Under the pieces are notes generated by a model. The model had not been told where the DNA came from and made no database searches. It worked only from the letters and a program-made list of their open reading frames with translations. A stretch of 64,000 nucleotides of DNA from Corinectria fuckeliana (Eukaryota > Ascomycota > Sordariomycetes > Hypocreales > Nectriaceae): NCBI GenBank assembly GCA_019137255.1, contig WPDH01000160.1:186001-250000 (forward strand), written 5' to 3'. This document shows positions 34,881 to 47,816 of the stretch, piece by piece. How positions within the stretch are numbered: position 1 is the first letter of the stretch; every line of letters begins with the position of its first letter. The position numbers were made by a program, and so were the translations under genes.

Positions 34881-35859
34881 TAATCATCACCGACATGCTA
34901 AGCTTCCGCGAAACAACCCCAACAAATAAACAAACATCCCTGCAGACAAAGACAGGGGTACCACACCACACCGCACTCCCTTCCCACCAACGTCTCGCTT
35001 GCATTTCCCGAGCGAGAAGGTCGGTTCCGATCGTCCCTCGGCGAATCTAAATCGACGGGCTGCGGCTGATCCAATAGCGACGACGCCGTCTTCGCCTTGC
35101 CTTTATACCGTCACGGCTTGAAACTCCGGCTGAATACCGCATACCGCCTGTTGCCGTCTCTTTTGAGTGCCGTGAGCCTCCGACCATCTATGCATCTACT
35201 TCAAACAGGGTGAAGTACTTGGGGCTTGTCGTAGATCTCGTGATTTCTGTGGGGAATTACGGCACTCGAAGAGATGGATACTTTATTCAGGCTTTATTTA
35301 CTTGTCGGGGCTTGACAGGTAATGGATGACGGTGCATGCGCTTATCCATCTCGACGATAGTCACCCACGGATCGTCTTCCCAATCTGACTCGTAGTGCGG
35401 CATTGACTCGACCGTAAATCTCAGAGCCAAGCAAGCATTCCAAAGCCCGAGTCATTCAGCGGAGCCTTTTAAATAACAGGCTCCCTCCCTTTCTGCAGCT
35501 CCATTGGTGGTGTAGACCGCTGCAGTACGCAATAACTGACTCGAGCGGCTCAAGAGCCTCCATTGGACACATGAGACGCCACCAAGTTTAGCACAGTACA
35601 GCCTCACATGTGAGCTGCTGGACCGTACGCATACCCGAGTCATTGCACTGGAAACCTGTCAAGTGACCGCTCATCTTGTTACTAGAGACGTCGGAGCCCA
35701 ACCAACCGCCCTGTAGCGAATCCGCGATGGAAGCCTTTATTCTCACTCACCCACCATGGACGTCGCCGCAGGGGCAAAGTAAGAAACTCTAGGAAGATCA
35801 GCTAAGCCGCTTATACGAGGGGACTTGCAGAACCACAGCTACCAGCTCAGGGAGGCAGA
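34036..35859. other. intergenic, 1.8 kb
   Basis: No gene recognised. It contains an ATC microsatellite (listed separately). Confidence 0.5.
34830..34880 (+). repeat. (ATC)n microsatellite
   Basis: About 16 ATC/TCA units are interrupted once by ATT. On the minus strand one frame reads poly-Asp, which is a by-product of the repeat. Confidence 0.9.
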
Positions 35860-36600
35860 GAGCTCATACACGGAACCGTGAGCAAGACCAGCCGCGTCGC
35901 CAAGAGCTGTATCTCGCGCTGCCAACGCAGAGTCCAGCCAGACCGCGTCGAGGCTATCGAGGCGAGGCTTGGGAGCATCGAGACGCATCTAGCCCAGCTC
36001 GCAGCCAGCACAGCCAAAGTCCGTCCGAGATGCTCGACCAGGGCCCAGATGCGCTCATATACACCGGGTGCATTGACCAACGCCGACCAGCAGCCTCGCA
36101 ACTCGTCCTCCCCTCCCTTGCCAGACCTCCTCCCCGTCGTGGACGGCTACTTCGAGGAGGACCCGCTAGACAGAATCGGCCTCGTCTGCTCCCATGGAGA
36201 ATGACGTCCCGCTCCAACTACCTGCGGGCCCGCGTACCAGCTTGCCTTCATCCAGGGCAAGGCGCACGACATGCTCTTAGCAGGCCGACGGGCGCAGGAC
36301 TTCACGCCGCAGCAGTGACTAAACACGCATCTCCCGGATTCAGCATGTGCGTTACGACTGGCACAGGAAGATCCCAGTAGCGCTTCAAAGTGTGGACATC
36401 GAAGGGCGACTTACTCCCAATGGCGATCCAGCCAACAACGAACCTCGTACTATCGACACCTCGAGTGCCTTTTCAGGATCCATTCATCTCTCCCCCACCA
36501 TCACCGAGACAAGAGGCGACGGCACAGACGGGCCAGTCATGCGGTCCAGCCTGATACCGTTGCCTGACGCTGTCCAGGGGCCAGGTGAAACGCATTGCTG
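35860..36600 (+). pseudogene. possible relic of a fungal-specific transcription factor
   Basis: A frame beginning at about 35880 contains a basic Cys-poor stretch (SCISRCQRRVQ) followed by a coiled-coil-like RVEAIEARLGSIETHLAQL and LLPVVDGYF. These pieces in this order are typical just after a zinc cluster and at the start of the middle homology domain of Zn2Cys6 regulators. The frame stops at 36204. Further pieces follow in other frames (QLAFIQGKAHDMLLAGR, then YDWHRKIPVAL at about 36350-36385). The full cluster is absent, so it would be non-functional. The identification is tentative. Confidence 0.33.
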
Positions 36601-38176
36601 AGAGCCACGCGACGGAGCTGGTGGACGGTGATATGCCGGGTTCCTCGCTCCGTTTGAACGGGCTGACCTGTAGCTCGACCAGCCAACCGCCTTTCTTGTT
36701 CAAGCTGCAAAGTGAAGCAGGCGATCGTTGTAGAAACCTCGGGATTCACGGTACCAAGCTCCTCCCCAAGCACCGAGCACAGCAGGCGGGCCCGGGCGCC
36801 GAGTTCCCACGGAGCGCGCAGGTGGGGCCGGAACTCGGCGGAACTTCTTGCGACTCCGCGTCCTTCTCCGTCACCATCGGCCCTGTTATTCCTAATTGCA
36901 AGACGATAGCTAGTTGCAGGACTCGTCTTTTCTAGTCAGACAAAGCTGGATCCACTAGAAACTGAACAAATAGCAAGAGGAAACTATTCCCCATAGCTCA
37001 GAAGTGAAGCCTCACTCATCACGCAACCACCCACCATGACCAGCACCGTCCTCACCGTCGCAAACGGCTCCCTCGGCCTCCCATCTCCTCGCCTGTCACC
37101 CGTAATACACGCTCCTCCCCGCCGTGCGCAGCCCCTCCTCCTCCGCCACCACCGCCGCCGCGCCATCTCCAGCCACGCCGCCTCCCTCGAACCGCCACAG
37201 GCGATGGGTCGAAGACGACGTTCCAGGCCGGCCATCGGGCGCACCGCCTGCTCGTTCTCGGGGTGTGATGATGTGCTCGTCGGCGCACTACCTGGAGAGA
37301 CGGACACCTACTTCGAAACTCGCGGCCGTGTCCCCGGACGACGTTGAGAGGCTCGCGACGCCTAGTCCGGACAGGCATGGGGATGAACTAGCCAATGTCA
37401 TGTCTATGCATGGCTCGAACTACAGACTCCAGCGGGTATACTCATAATGCGTCCACGAGCGACGCTATCCAGTCCTGGTATTGTCTCTTTCAGGGCGCCG
37501 AGTTAGCCAGCATCTGCGTCAGCAATGGACCCCGGCGGTCCTCGTGGGCTCCCGCTGCCGGACGCACCAAAAGCCAGCAGTCAGGCTAATTATCCTCCCT
37601 GCGGCATCTCACTGGCGAAATCTGTCGATCGGCAGGTGCAGCTCGAGGCCTGGGGAAGCTAAGCGTTGGGGATAATTCAAGGGCGTCAGGGAATATCACG
37701 TTGGTGAACGCAACCGAGTCGGCTATCGTAAGCCGGGACAAAACCAAGGCGGACATTCTCTGGGCTGCGTGTGGGTGTACTGGGTTGACTTGAGGGGGAC
37801 AGTCTTAACAAAGATGCTACGTAATTCAGAGTCGGCAAGTGACCAGTAAGAAGGCGGCACGAGGCCTAATGCAGCAACACAAAAGCACAGCCAACAGGTT
37901 TACTTGAATATCTCAATAGATTGTTTGAATATGTGAAAAAATGATGGTGCGCAACATCTTAAACAGACTATTGCGTCTGTAGACTTTCATGTGTACCATG
38001 ACAAGTTCGTAACTAGACAGTAATTCTAAACCCGCTGAGTTTGATGATGGAAGATAACTTTCTTTCTAGGAAGGAGTAGGCCTTCCCGTCATATGCGCCG
38101 TTCTAAGGTAAAAAACACCCCCGCGCAATGGCTCTATTGTTTGTTCGTACAGGAGACAAGGAAAAGTCTTCATATT
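36601..38176. other. intergenic, 1.6 kb
   Basis: Arg/Pro/Ser-rich frames near 37036-37447 overlap in several phases and show no domain; they look like by-products of GC-rich sequence. Nothing else seen. Confidence 0.4.
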
Positions 38177-40868
38177 TCAATACACCTGTAGTAGCTGGTT
38201 AGTCATCTTTTCTCATCTCAACTCGACTTGAAACTTACCCAGTTGAGTAGCCACATGGCTCCCAGCATCATCGCCACCTTTATCCGCAGATCGGACCCCA
38301 CTGACTTGAGGAACCGTGTCACGCCGCTCAGCTTGTAGCCCTGAAGAAGGCTATAGCTGGGCTCGACAATCTTGAGCTCCTCGTCGTCTTCGTCATAGTC
38401 TGGCTCGCGGGGCTTGTCCGTCATCAGCTTGACGATGACGCCAGAGGCCTCGGCCAGACAGTGGCTGAGCCAGAGGAAGACGGGCACGACAACCGCCAGA
38501 TCTCTCCACCGGTCGTTGAGCAGGCTGCCATCACCGCCTCGGAACATGTCCAGCAGAATGACACCCTTGGTGTCGGCGGCCAGGTAGATGTGGTACTGGA
38601 GGATAAACGTCTCGAGAGAGCAACGGCCCAACCATGCGGATGCGGTCGAGTAGTAGTTTCGCAAGGGCGTGGTGGCGTTTCGCATGGCAATGTATGCCAG
38701 GATGGGCAAAAAGGACACGAAGGGGTGGAAGCGGTTATAATCCTGCTTAGTGAAGAAGTTGTAGTTGCACGAGGAAGCATAAATGGCCGAGACAATCAAG
38801 GCCGGGACGACGGCCACCTTGTAGCTGGTGAGCCAGGAGCTGTCACGCTCGACTCGCTGCTGAACAACACCTGCGAGCATGCCAACAAACACAACAACAC
38901 CGTCGAGGCCGACACGGAATTCCCATTCGTGAAGATTCCATTGGATACGGAAAACAGTCTCTATAATGGAAAAGATCCAGCCAGTGATGGGAGTCAAATC
39001 AAGGATGACCCAGTTGACGACCAGGGCGAATGAGATTTTGCACAGAACAGCCGTCGTGTTGTCGTTGTACTTGTGGCCAATGGCCATGGTGGCGTAGACG
39101 ACAAAGAACCAGTAGCTGACGAGCGGGGCAAAGTAGTAAAACATGTAGTCGGTGTTCATGACGTAGGGAAGCGCACAGCTGAGGATGTTGAGTCGCAGCA
39201 TGACGGACGCGACGCGACGGAAGGAAAAGTCCTTCTTGGCGAGGAAGTAGATGGTATGGCCATATCCAGTCTGGAAGAGGTAAGACGCAACGAGCAAGCG
39301 GACGAACATGTAGATTCCGAGATGCCTCGAAGCGCCGGTCCAGTGGTAAATAAGAATGACGGCCTGCATCCAGCCCTTCCACTCCTCCGTCTGGTCGCGC
39401 GAAAGGATACCAGAGTCCTCCTTGACGGGGGCCGCGGTAACCGGGGCGGCTGGGACGCGGGACTGTCGAGGTTGCGTCTTGCGAACGGTGACCAGGGTGA
39501 TGAGAATGCAGATGGTGATGAGGATGATGAACTCGTTGTTGACCAGCTCCTTCATACCCTTGGCGAAGAGCTGGGTGCGGTCGGCAAAGTAGCAGAACAG
39601 CAAAGCGACAGCAAAGATACCAACCTTGAGACTCAGCACAGGGCTGCGGGGAGTCTCGGAACCGTGGACAAGATCGAGACACTCAAAGACGATGCAGGCA
39701 ATGACGTAGAGAACAGTCAAGCCCACGATGATGGTCTGGATGAAAGTCGGGGAGCCGTAGTCGGTACAACACGTCTTATTGTATGGATAGCCCTCGAGCC
39801 GGTCGAGCTTGGCGTTGCAGCGCAGATTGAGGAGGATGGTGGCCTTGACCTCGGCGACAGAGTCAATGACGTGGAAACCGGTCTGGGTGCGGTCGACCAT
39901 GGCCTCGGGCTGGTTACGAGAGAGCTCCGGGAATGAACCGAGGAGACGGAAGTTGCGCTCAGCCTCGGCATTGACTAGGTACTCATCAATAGCCTCAACC
40001 TCGCCCTCGTGGATGCCGTGGGGGCCAGTGCGATCCGGGGGGAGGTCCTCGTAGAAGGGCGCAGCAATGGGAGCGACGAAGATCTCATTGCCAACGCCGT
40101 CGATGGGGTCCATGGGCGAGGTGCCAAAGGTGGGGAGGTCCTGAAGGTGCAAGAGATCCGTGACGTTGTTGAAGGCAGCTGCGAAGCTGTTGAGGGATTC
40201 GGGCTCAATCTGCGTGAGGACATACCAGCTGCCAGCGCCAAGCATGATGAGACCGGCTCCTTGCTGCTCTTGGATGGGGACAGGGTTGTGCTTCTCCTGG
40301 GAGAACAGCTCGAGTTCGTGGGTGAGGTTGGGGTTGAGGGTTCCGGTCTGGAGATACGGGTTCCAGACCTGCTTGATGTGAATGCCGTCGAAGTCCATGT
40401 TGTAGCTCGCGTGAATGGCGGCATGTTCACGGCCGTAGTCGGCCTTTTCGCGATCTAGCTGCGGGCGTGTTAGCAGGACGTCTTGGCACCAGACAAATCC
40501 AGCGGGGACGGCAAGCCATGGCGAAGAGGAACAGCATTACTCACCAAGCGGGCCATTCCCCAGAAGACCTGACGAGTGGTCGAGTCGCCAGAAAAGACCA
40601 TGTATCGATCGCCCATGCAGGTGTGGATGTCCTCCTTTGTGTACTGGCGCAGCATGCACCCATCGGGCTGCCAGTTGATGAAAGGCGTCCGGGAGCCGTT
40701 GACGTTGGGTTCGTGGATCCAGCTGCCGTTGTTTAGCAGGGCCCGGCATCGGTAGGGATCTTCCTTGGTGGCGAGGCTATCGAGGAGGACGGCGAGGAGC
40801 AGGACGGTAGCGAATGCGATGGGGAGGAGACGGCCGACGAGGGCAACGGTGGGGGAGGAGTGAAGCAT
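38177..40868 (-). CDS. CAS1: CAS1/CASD1-like polysaccharide or glycan O-acetyltransferase
   Basis: The exons are 40868-40545, 40458-38239 and, preferred, a 9-nt last exon 38185-38177 (Val-Tyr-stop), giving 850 aa. Reading through the last donor instead adds six residues and stops. A signal anchor (about residues 11-30) is followed by a lumenal SGNH/PC-esterase domain with VFSGDSTTRQ (Gly94-Asp95-Ser96). The Asp-His pair of that domain would lie further on, around the conserved NMDFDGIHIKQVW to HVIDSVAEVK region. The second half is the multi-span CAS1 acyltransferase domain with about ten to twelve helices. Relatives acetylate capsule glucuronoxylomannan in Cryptococcus and sialic acid in animals, in the Golgi. 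The substrate in this fungus is unknown. ATG 40868 is chosen because the frame extending upstream offers only TTG. Confidence 0.87.
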
Positions 40869-41308
40869 TTTGGCCTGGTGCGAGTGGCAATCTCGACTTC
40901 CTTTGGAGGTGGACAACGAGAAGACGTCGACGTCTATGTCAACGTAAACGACGAGGTCAATCCGGGCGATTGAGTATTAGCGACGCCGAGGTGCCGTACT
41001 GAAGTTGTCCACGGCGAGGTTGGGCCGGGACGCACGAGCGATAGATAGAAGCCGAAGAGAGCGGGCGGCTGGAGCGGCCGGGGAGCGAGGCGTCACAACA
41101 GGCGTGTGTCAGCAGCGCGACCGGCAGTGTTTCACGATGCCGTCGAGCAAGCGAGACGCGGCAATGCTATCTTCTAAAAAAGGACACGACGAGAAGAAAG
41201 AAGCCAAAAGAGCGAGGGCCGGTTAAAAAAGACAGGTAATAAAAAACAACGGGGCAAAAAAGCTGCAACGGGACAACGAGCTGAACTAAGGGAGAAGGAA
41301 ACGAAAGT

Positions 41309-41360
41309 CGAGGGCGAGGGTGAGGGTAAGGATGAGGGTGAGGGTTAGGGAGAGGGTGGT
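41309..41360 (+). repeat. GAGGGT/GTTAGGG-like G-rich short tandem repeat
   Basis: Successive GAGGGC, GAGGGT, GAGGGTAAG, GATGAGGGT, GAGGGTTAGGG, GAGAGGG units lie about 450 bp upstream of the CAS1-like start codon. One unit equals the telomeric hexamer, but the array as a whole is degenerate. At least four GGG triplets make a G-quadruplex possible. Confidence 0.65.
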
Positions 41361-43571
41361 GATGGCAACGGGAGAGGTCATTGGCGGGGTGTGAGGAAGG
41401 AAGCGAGCGCGCGAACTAGTAGATGGAGCAAATGGGAAGGGGGAGGAGGGAAAAAGAGAAAAACAAGGCGAGGAAGGAAGGGGAAAACAAACAAACAATA
41501 CTGTATAATGTACTGTGGACGATGAACGAACGGGATAGATCCAAGATCAATGGAACATGGCAATGAGCAGCAATGCGCAGCAATGCGCAATGTGCAACGA
41601 GCAACGAGGAAGGGATAGGGGGGTAGGGATCGAGCGGCGGAAGGAAGGATGGATGGAAGGGGGAGAAGGGGTGTTTGCATAGTATTCGTGCTCCTGTCGG
41701 GTTCCGTTCTCCTCCAGCGGTTACGGGTGCACTGTATTTCCAACCCTCCAGCGGTGTCCCCTAGTGGCACAGTGGGTAGTGGCTCCGGAGAGTCCTGCGG
41801 TGCGGCCCACGGTGCATCCGACGGCGCACAACACTGTGCCGTGCTCTCCCATAGGTTGCCAGGGGCCAGCCGGAAAGGGTGTCCACATCCGGGAAACCCT
41901 GGACAACCAAGCCAAAGGCAAACCAAAAACCCATCCACAAGCAGCGACACACACAGATCTGCTACAAGAAGCCTTCCCCTTCCCGTCCTCATCTCAGGAC
42001 GGAGGGAGACTCCCTCCTCTCAGGGGCTTGCAGATTTTCAGCTGCATCGCATCGGCTTCGGCAGATTCCCCCACTTCAGGAGGCGTCGTCGGTGGTCAGC
42101 AATCGCAAGCCTTCCCCCCTCCCCCTTAGACTCTCCCTCTCTCTCTCAATTGGTCACGGCCCGGAACTTCAGCCTCCGCCCTGTACATACATACTTTGTC
42201 TGAGGCGTTGGCGCGCCGAGCGGCGGCTTGACGAAAAGACGAAAAAAAACAAGCTTCTCTCCACGTTTGTCCCCGAAGGCTTGTGCCACACTAGAGGGGG
42301 CCATTCCAACCGGGCTTGGGGGGGAGGGTCTTTTCTCAGAGCTAGGCCCCCTGGGAAATGGAGGGTGGAGGATGCTTGGATCCCTACGTAGCATGTCGAC
42401 ATGTCACCGCCAATTACTCTGTTACATACGTATGCATAACACTCATTGCCTGACAAGGCCAATGTGTCCCGGAGGACACCCCCAAGGGGGTTGAAAAAAA
42501 CACGGCCGGTCTCCTCACTAAATTTGTATGGACAGAGCGGCGGTGTTTTATTCAACCCGCATGACCCCGTATCATGCTACATAGTAGGGTAGACCACCTC
42601 AACCACACAATACATACATAGTAGCAGACACTGCCTATCCCATCCCTGATGTACATACGTTATGCTCTCCCGTTCTCTCTATTCCCGTCTTCGGATCTAC
42701 CGTGCTGGCTGTTGGATGCAAGCAGACCCGGTACTGTGCGGACTCTTCAGGCTCCGTACGTAGTACACCATCACCAAAGTACCTACCCACCAGGGCTACC
42801 TATCTACCACTCGCAGCGTCATTCAGCGCCTCCATTAACGACCACCTATGTAGGGGCTTGGGGCACCAAACACTGGGCCGTCCACTGCTGACTGCTACTA
42901 TGTAATAAGCCATTCACTAGTCCACCCTAGACGCCCCCGGGTGGGTGCTCGCCCGCCCCTGTCAGACAAAAGCCGGGCGCATCGTGCGGGAGGCGACGTA
43001 AATAGTACTCGCCGTCAATGCTGGGCGGGCTGCAGTTGCAGGTGACAGGTTGCCGGCTTCTCAGCGGTGGGAGTCTGTCTCTCAGTGAGACCGGGGGTGC
43101 ACGGGGTGCTTCGTCCGCACTGTGCCGGTGACATGCCGGCTGCCCTTGAATGGCTGCTTGTTGCTGGCTCGCGGACGGGCGAGGTGAGGCTGTGAGTGCT
43201 GTGTCAGGGCTTGCGAGAGCCACCGTGGCTATGCAAGACAAACCCCCGTATTTTAGTTGTTGGCCATCTGTTCTTTGCAAAGAGAAAAAAACACGAACAA
43301 CTGTCCAGCAAGCTACACGAGAGCCACGCAACTGTCCGCGTCCTCTCCCGATTGCCTCATCGTCTCCTGTTCATCCGTGGTTTTGACGGCGGGGCACAGG
43401 CTCCTCTCTTTCCCCATCTGGATCCATCCCTTTGGACCCCTGGGCCCCGGAACAACCCAATCAGACAGCCAGACCCGACTGCGCCGCGCGTCGAAGCCAC
43501 CTTTTTGGGCTTCTTTCCTCGAAAAGACGAAGATGCAGCATCTTGTTGATATCGCTCTGCGTCGTCGTCAT

Positions 43572-43607
43572 CACCACCACCACCACCACCACCACCACCA
43601 CCACCAC
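43572..43607 (+). repeat. (CAC)12 microsatellite
   Basis: Twelve uninterrupted CAC units are followed by AAACAAAACC-type repeats to about 43635. A frame here reads poly-His/Thr and is not considered coding. Confidence 0.95.
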
Positions 43608-45982
43608 GAAACAAAACAAACCAAACCAAACCAAACGCAACTCCCCGCGCATCCGGTAGATCCGTAGGTCTAGATGAGATGGATGCAGGAATAGGTTGAC
43701 TGAGACTGATTAATTAGCACTGGTACTGTACTGACGGATAATGACCACTTCTAGTGACAGCCCGTCGTCTCCTCTCACGCCAATCTCAGCCCCATCGGTT
43801 AACCGACACAGTGTCTAATAGTTCCTTCACTAGCTAGCTTACTCCGTACTGCGAATATCGTTTTGGATTAGAATTAGGATTAAAGGGGTTTCTCAAGTCC
43901 CCCCAGTCTGTGGAGATAATCTAATTTCTTTTCCGGCCACGCCTAAACCCCGCCTGTCAGGCTAATTGTCGCCAATCCTTCGTCTCAGGTTCTCTCCCCC
44001 TGGGTCCTAGAAGTCCCCAGAATCTACTTCGTACTATGTAACAAGCATTCAGCCGGTTGACTTGACATTTCGCGCCTCGGGAAGCTCGCTGCTTGGCATC
44101 GCCATGCCAGGCTCCTCGCCCTCACCTGGAGTCGTCTCTGGTGAAACCCCCAAACTCGGTCTGTCTCCCTACACCCGACCGATCATGTAGAATAGCGCGC
44201 GCCACAGGCCAATTAATAAGATAAATTGTGGAAGCGCCATCAGCTAAAACTAGACAACAAATCGAATCTCAATTCGACTTGCCATCAGTCGCAAACCTCA
44301 ACTTGAACGGCCGCCTTTAGCAACGTTATTCCGCATCCCTTACGCAAAGCCCAAAAGCATCACACTAATCCCTCGCGTAAAACAAAGATTGCGACAGAGC
44401 ATCGCGAATGTCTCGTATCCAGGCCGCTATTGTAAGGTTATTTTCTCCGACGTCAACAGACGGGCTGCACCATTAAGCTTAATTCGCCAAATCTTAGCTT
44501 TCTCGGGCACTTTTGTCCTGCAGCTGTAAGGTAGCCGTCGAGACACTGCTCTGTCAACACCGCATCAACGTGAGAGGATAAATAATACCGAGAGGCGAGG
44601 CTTTTGTGGTCCCGCAAACGCTTCTCTTTAATTGAGGTAACAGTCGGACCAGCCGGAGGTGTGCATGGACTTCTGCCGGTGCACAGGCGTAACTGAAGTC
44701 CGAGGGTGCTGAATCGGGTGTTACCTTTATCGTGTAGGGTAGGTCCAGATCGGAACGAGTTACAAATGTTGGCAAACACGCATTCGTAGCGGCAGGATAG
44801 GTAGGCAATAATAAGATGCGGCGACCATAGAGTGACTTGACTTATTAGGAGATGAAGAAACTGACCAAACAGATGGCCAACAATTAATTACTACACCCAC
44901 GGCAAACCAAACAATCTGCATCGTCAGCCGTTTCGATGGCTACACAATCAACTCACCAACAACATCATCGAAGTTGACACCGCATCCGCACTTTCCTGTA
45001 ACACTGTCTAACTTGCTACTGCTCTTAGCTTGTCCCTGGTTGTCCGGCCCACCTCCCCGGCTAGATAATTGCCGCAGGCTGGATAAATGTCGCCTGATAA
45101 AGTCAGCGATGAAACACTACGAGTCTGGTACCTCAACTATTCAGGCTGTGGCAATCATGCCCGGTAGTTGAAACAAACTCGAGCTGTGCCGTTATTCTCT
45201 CAGGTTACTGACGTCATGTATGTATGAAGATCACACAAATTGGAAGGCTAGTTTGATGGTGTAGTGCCTGAGGTGCCTGTCTATTAATGTACACAGTTGC
45301 TAGTTATAGCTGAAGCAAACCTCCTGCATGCGTCATATGCGACACATCAACCCGGAATCCCTCGACGCTGCTATTTTCACGCCTAGCAATCACATTCCTC
45401 TCGCCCCTTCCGAGTTATTTGATCTGGTGGCGCGTGTGCTCACCCATTTGCCCACGCATGCCGCCAAGATCGCCACATGTCTCGGCGGAAAACGCCAAGC
45501 CAACAATCCAGCCGTTTCCCGCAGTTGTGAGATCCGTCACACCATTGACGATCAATGAGCTGGAAATGTGAAACTTTCGAGAACAGCGCTAGGCCTTGGG
45601 ATTTGAAGACAGCTCATAGGTTGGGACGTTCTGGCAGTGAATGGCATAAAAACAATACTAACAAACAGACTCATATTACTCACACTATCAAGACATTGCG
45701 CGTTTCATGTCACTGTCTCTTATCACGGGATAACGGACGGGTCTTTAAATAATGTGCCGTGTGAAGAATTCGCATTGTGTAAGTCCATGCGTAGTCAGCT
45801 CTTAACTCAAGCGCTCTTGAATACTCAAACCCTAGCAAGAACTTTGGCTGACGTCCTTCATTAACACCAAGCTGCCCTTCATCTAAATCTAACTCTTCAT
45901 GCCGGATTGCAAGCGGAATAGAGTGAACACTAAAGCACCCCTTCACCCTGCCGAAAGTTCTCACCAGCTGTCTTTGACGTGA

Positions 45983-47816
45983 TCAAATAGCAACGGAATC
46001 CCGGAGGTTGACGTTCTGCACCGGCGTCTTCGAGTCACTCTTCTCATCCGACTGGTGCCCGCTCGCCGTCTCAGTCTCGATTTGACCAGCGCTACGTCGG
46101 CGTTGGATCCGGTCATCGATGTATCGGACAACGGCCAGAGCAAGACCGACCGCGAGCACGCCGATTCCGATGCTGAAACCGCGGCGGTAGAGAGGCTTGT
46201 CGTCGGCTCGGAAGATTTGCGCGCCGTAGATGCCCGCGATGTTGGCGCCCATGATGACCCTGTGGGGAGTGTGTAAGCGACAGCGTAAGGAAAGAAGTGA
46301 GGAATACTTGCATTGCCATGGCTAGCGCGCGTTCCTCGGAGTCGTCGCATGCGAGCGACATCCAAGCAATGTTGAGAGGATGCGAGAATGTCCCGAATGT
46401 CTGCGTCCACACGACGCCAAAGTAGCGGACGCCTCGGAGGTTGAGCTCAGTGAAGCCGCGGTTGAAGATGTAACCGACCAGATGCATGCTCAATCCAGCA
46501 ATGACCGTTGGTCCACGTTTGTTGCTGCGGAAGCATATCGAGTCAGCGCAGTCCTCGTGTCTCGCATCGACCAGTAATTATTGACTTACAAATGATCAGA
46601 GACCCAGCTGAAGGCGAAGGATACTGGAATCTGAAGGAAGAGACCGACGGATGCCATGGCGTTGCTGCTCAGGGCGCCGAAGCCGAAGCTTTTGACGATG
46701 GACGGAGAGTATGTGTCGAAGCCACGCTGCGGCCCGTTGTTGCAGAGGGTGATGAGGAAATGAGTCCAGAGACGCCAGTTGGAGAACTAGACACCCAAAA
46801 GTCAGAACAAGAATATCCAAGGGATAATTACGAGTAAAGAGGGTCGGCTTACAGCCTTCCTGAAGGCAGCGCGACCGATGCGCTTCTTCTTCTTGCCCTT
46901 CATGGGGTCATCGAGGAGAACGCGGTTCTGGAGAATATGCAGTTCCCTGTCGGTGAAGAAGGAGAACTTTGGGATAAAGGTGCTACGGGGGTTCTTGAAC
47001 GAGTCGGGCAGGAGACATCCTAGGACGAAGCCGCTGGCGACGGTGAAGGCTCCCATGATGGTAAACAGCCAGAACCAGCCAGACCGTCCCGCAACGCCGC
47101 GCATGTGGAGGATGCCGTACGCCAGCAGCTTGGAAGACGCCTGGCCGAACTGGTTGCCGAAGTAGAAGAACATGACTCGCTTGGCAGTCTCCCTCCGGGT
47201 GTACCAGGTGGACAGCGTCCAGAGGCCGCCGGGGATGAAGCCCGACTCGGTCATTCCGAGGAGGAAGCGGGTCGCGATGAAGGAGCCGTAGCTGTTCTGG
47301 AAGGCCTGGAAGGTGCTGACAGTGCCGAAGAGGAAGAGCTGGAGGGTGAGCCACTTGCCCGGGCCGACGCGGTAGAGGATCATGTTGGAGGGGATCTCGA
47401 AGAGCACGATGCCGAGGGAGAGCATCTGCTGGCCGACGTTGAACTGGTCTTGGTTGATGCCGACATCCTCCATGAAGTTGTCCGTGATGGCGTTGGCGAT
47501 GTTGCCTCGGTCGAGCTCTGTTATGCCAATTGATTAGACCTGGGATAGCCGAGACGAGAGTATGGGGAGGCCATGTGACTTACGAAGGCAGAAGAAGCCG
47601 AGGGTCAGAAGGGGCATGATGATGAAGTCAAGCCTAGACGGGTGGTGTTGGTCAGCTGGTGGACGAGATTCGGGTCGTCGCGGTGGGCGCTCACTTCCGC
47701 TTGGCCTTGCGCTCCTCCTCTCTACTCCAGTCGGCGCTCAAGGTGAAGGCCCCCTCGTCGTCCTTGGGAGGAGCATACTGAGTCGGATCACCCGACGCGT
47801 TGTCTATCTTGGACAT
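45983..47816 (-). CDS. Dal5/Tna1-type (ACS family) MFS permease, possibly frame-disrupted near the C-terminus
   Basis: The exons are 47816-47695, 47633-47584, 47517-46853, 46786-46590, 46524-46308 and 46258-45983, giving about 509 aa if the last two are joined in frame. Recognisable features are helix 1 ending in LQLDRGNIANA, the helix 2-4 region FEIPSNMILYRVGPGKWL, GMTESGFIPGGLW, and the second-half motif NNGPQRGFDTYSPSIV. These match anion:cation symporters such as allantoate, nicotinate or pantothenate permeases. The last junction is odd. The only GT donor (46307-46306) after CAA and the only AG acceptor (46261-46260) leave one extra G, so canonical splicing shifts the frame. It would end after about 48 different residues, losing the last helix. 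Either an extra base is present or splicing is non-canonical. Substrate unknown. Confidence 0.8.

Larger units (their letters stand above)
40869..45982. other. gene-free stretch of about 5 kb
   Basis: This lies between the CAS1-like start and the permease 3' end. It contains G-rich and CAC repeats (listed separately) and several CT- or A-rich tracts. Open frames under 210 codons on both strands lack family features or rest on simple sequence. No tRNA, transposase or reverse transcriptase trace was recognised. Confidence 0.5.

Noticed and set aside
37036..37447. Arg/Pro-rich overlapping frames as a gene
   Set aside because: Three phases are open at once, as expected in GC-rich low-complexity sequence; no motif supports any of them.
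41288..41360. True internal telomere or chromosome end
   Set aside because: Units are degenerate, only one exact TTAGGG is present, and genes continue on both sides.
43432..43667. Poly-His/Thr proteins
   Set aside because: The frames owe their length to the (CAC)12 microsatellite; no start context or splice support.
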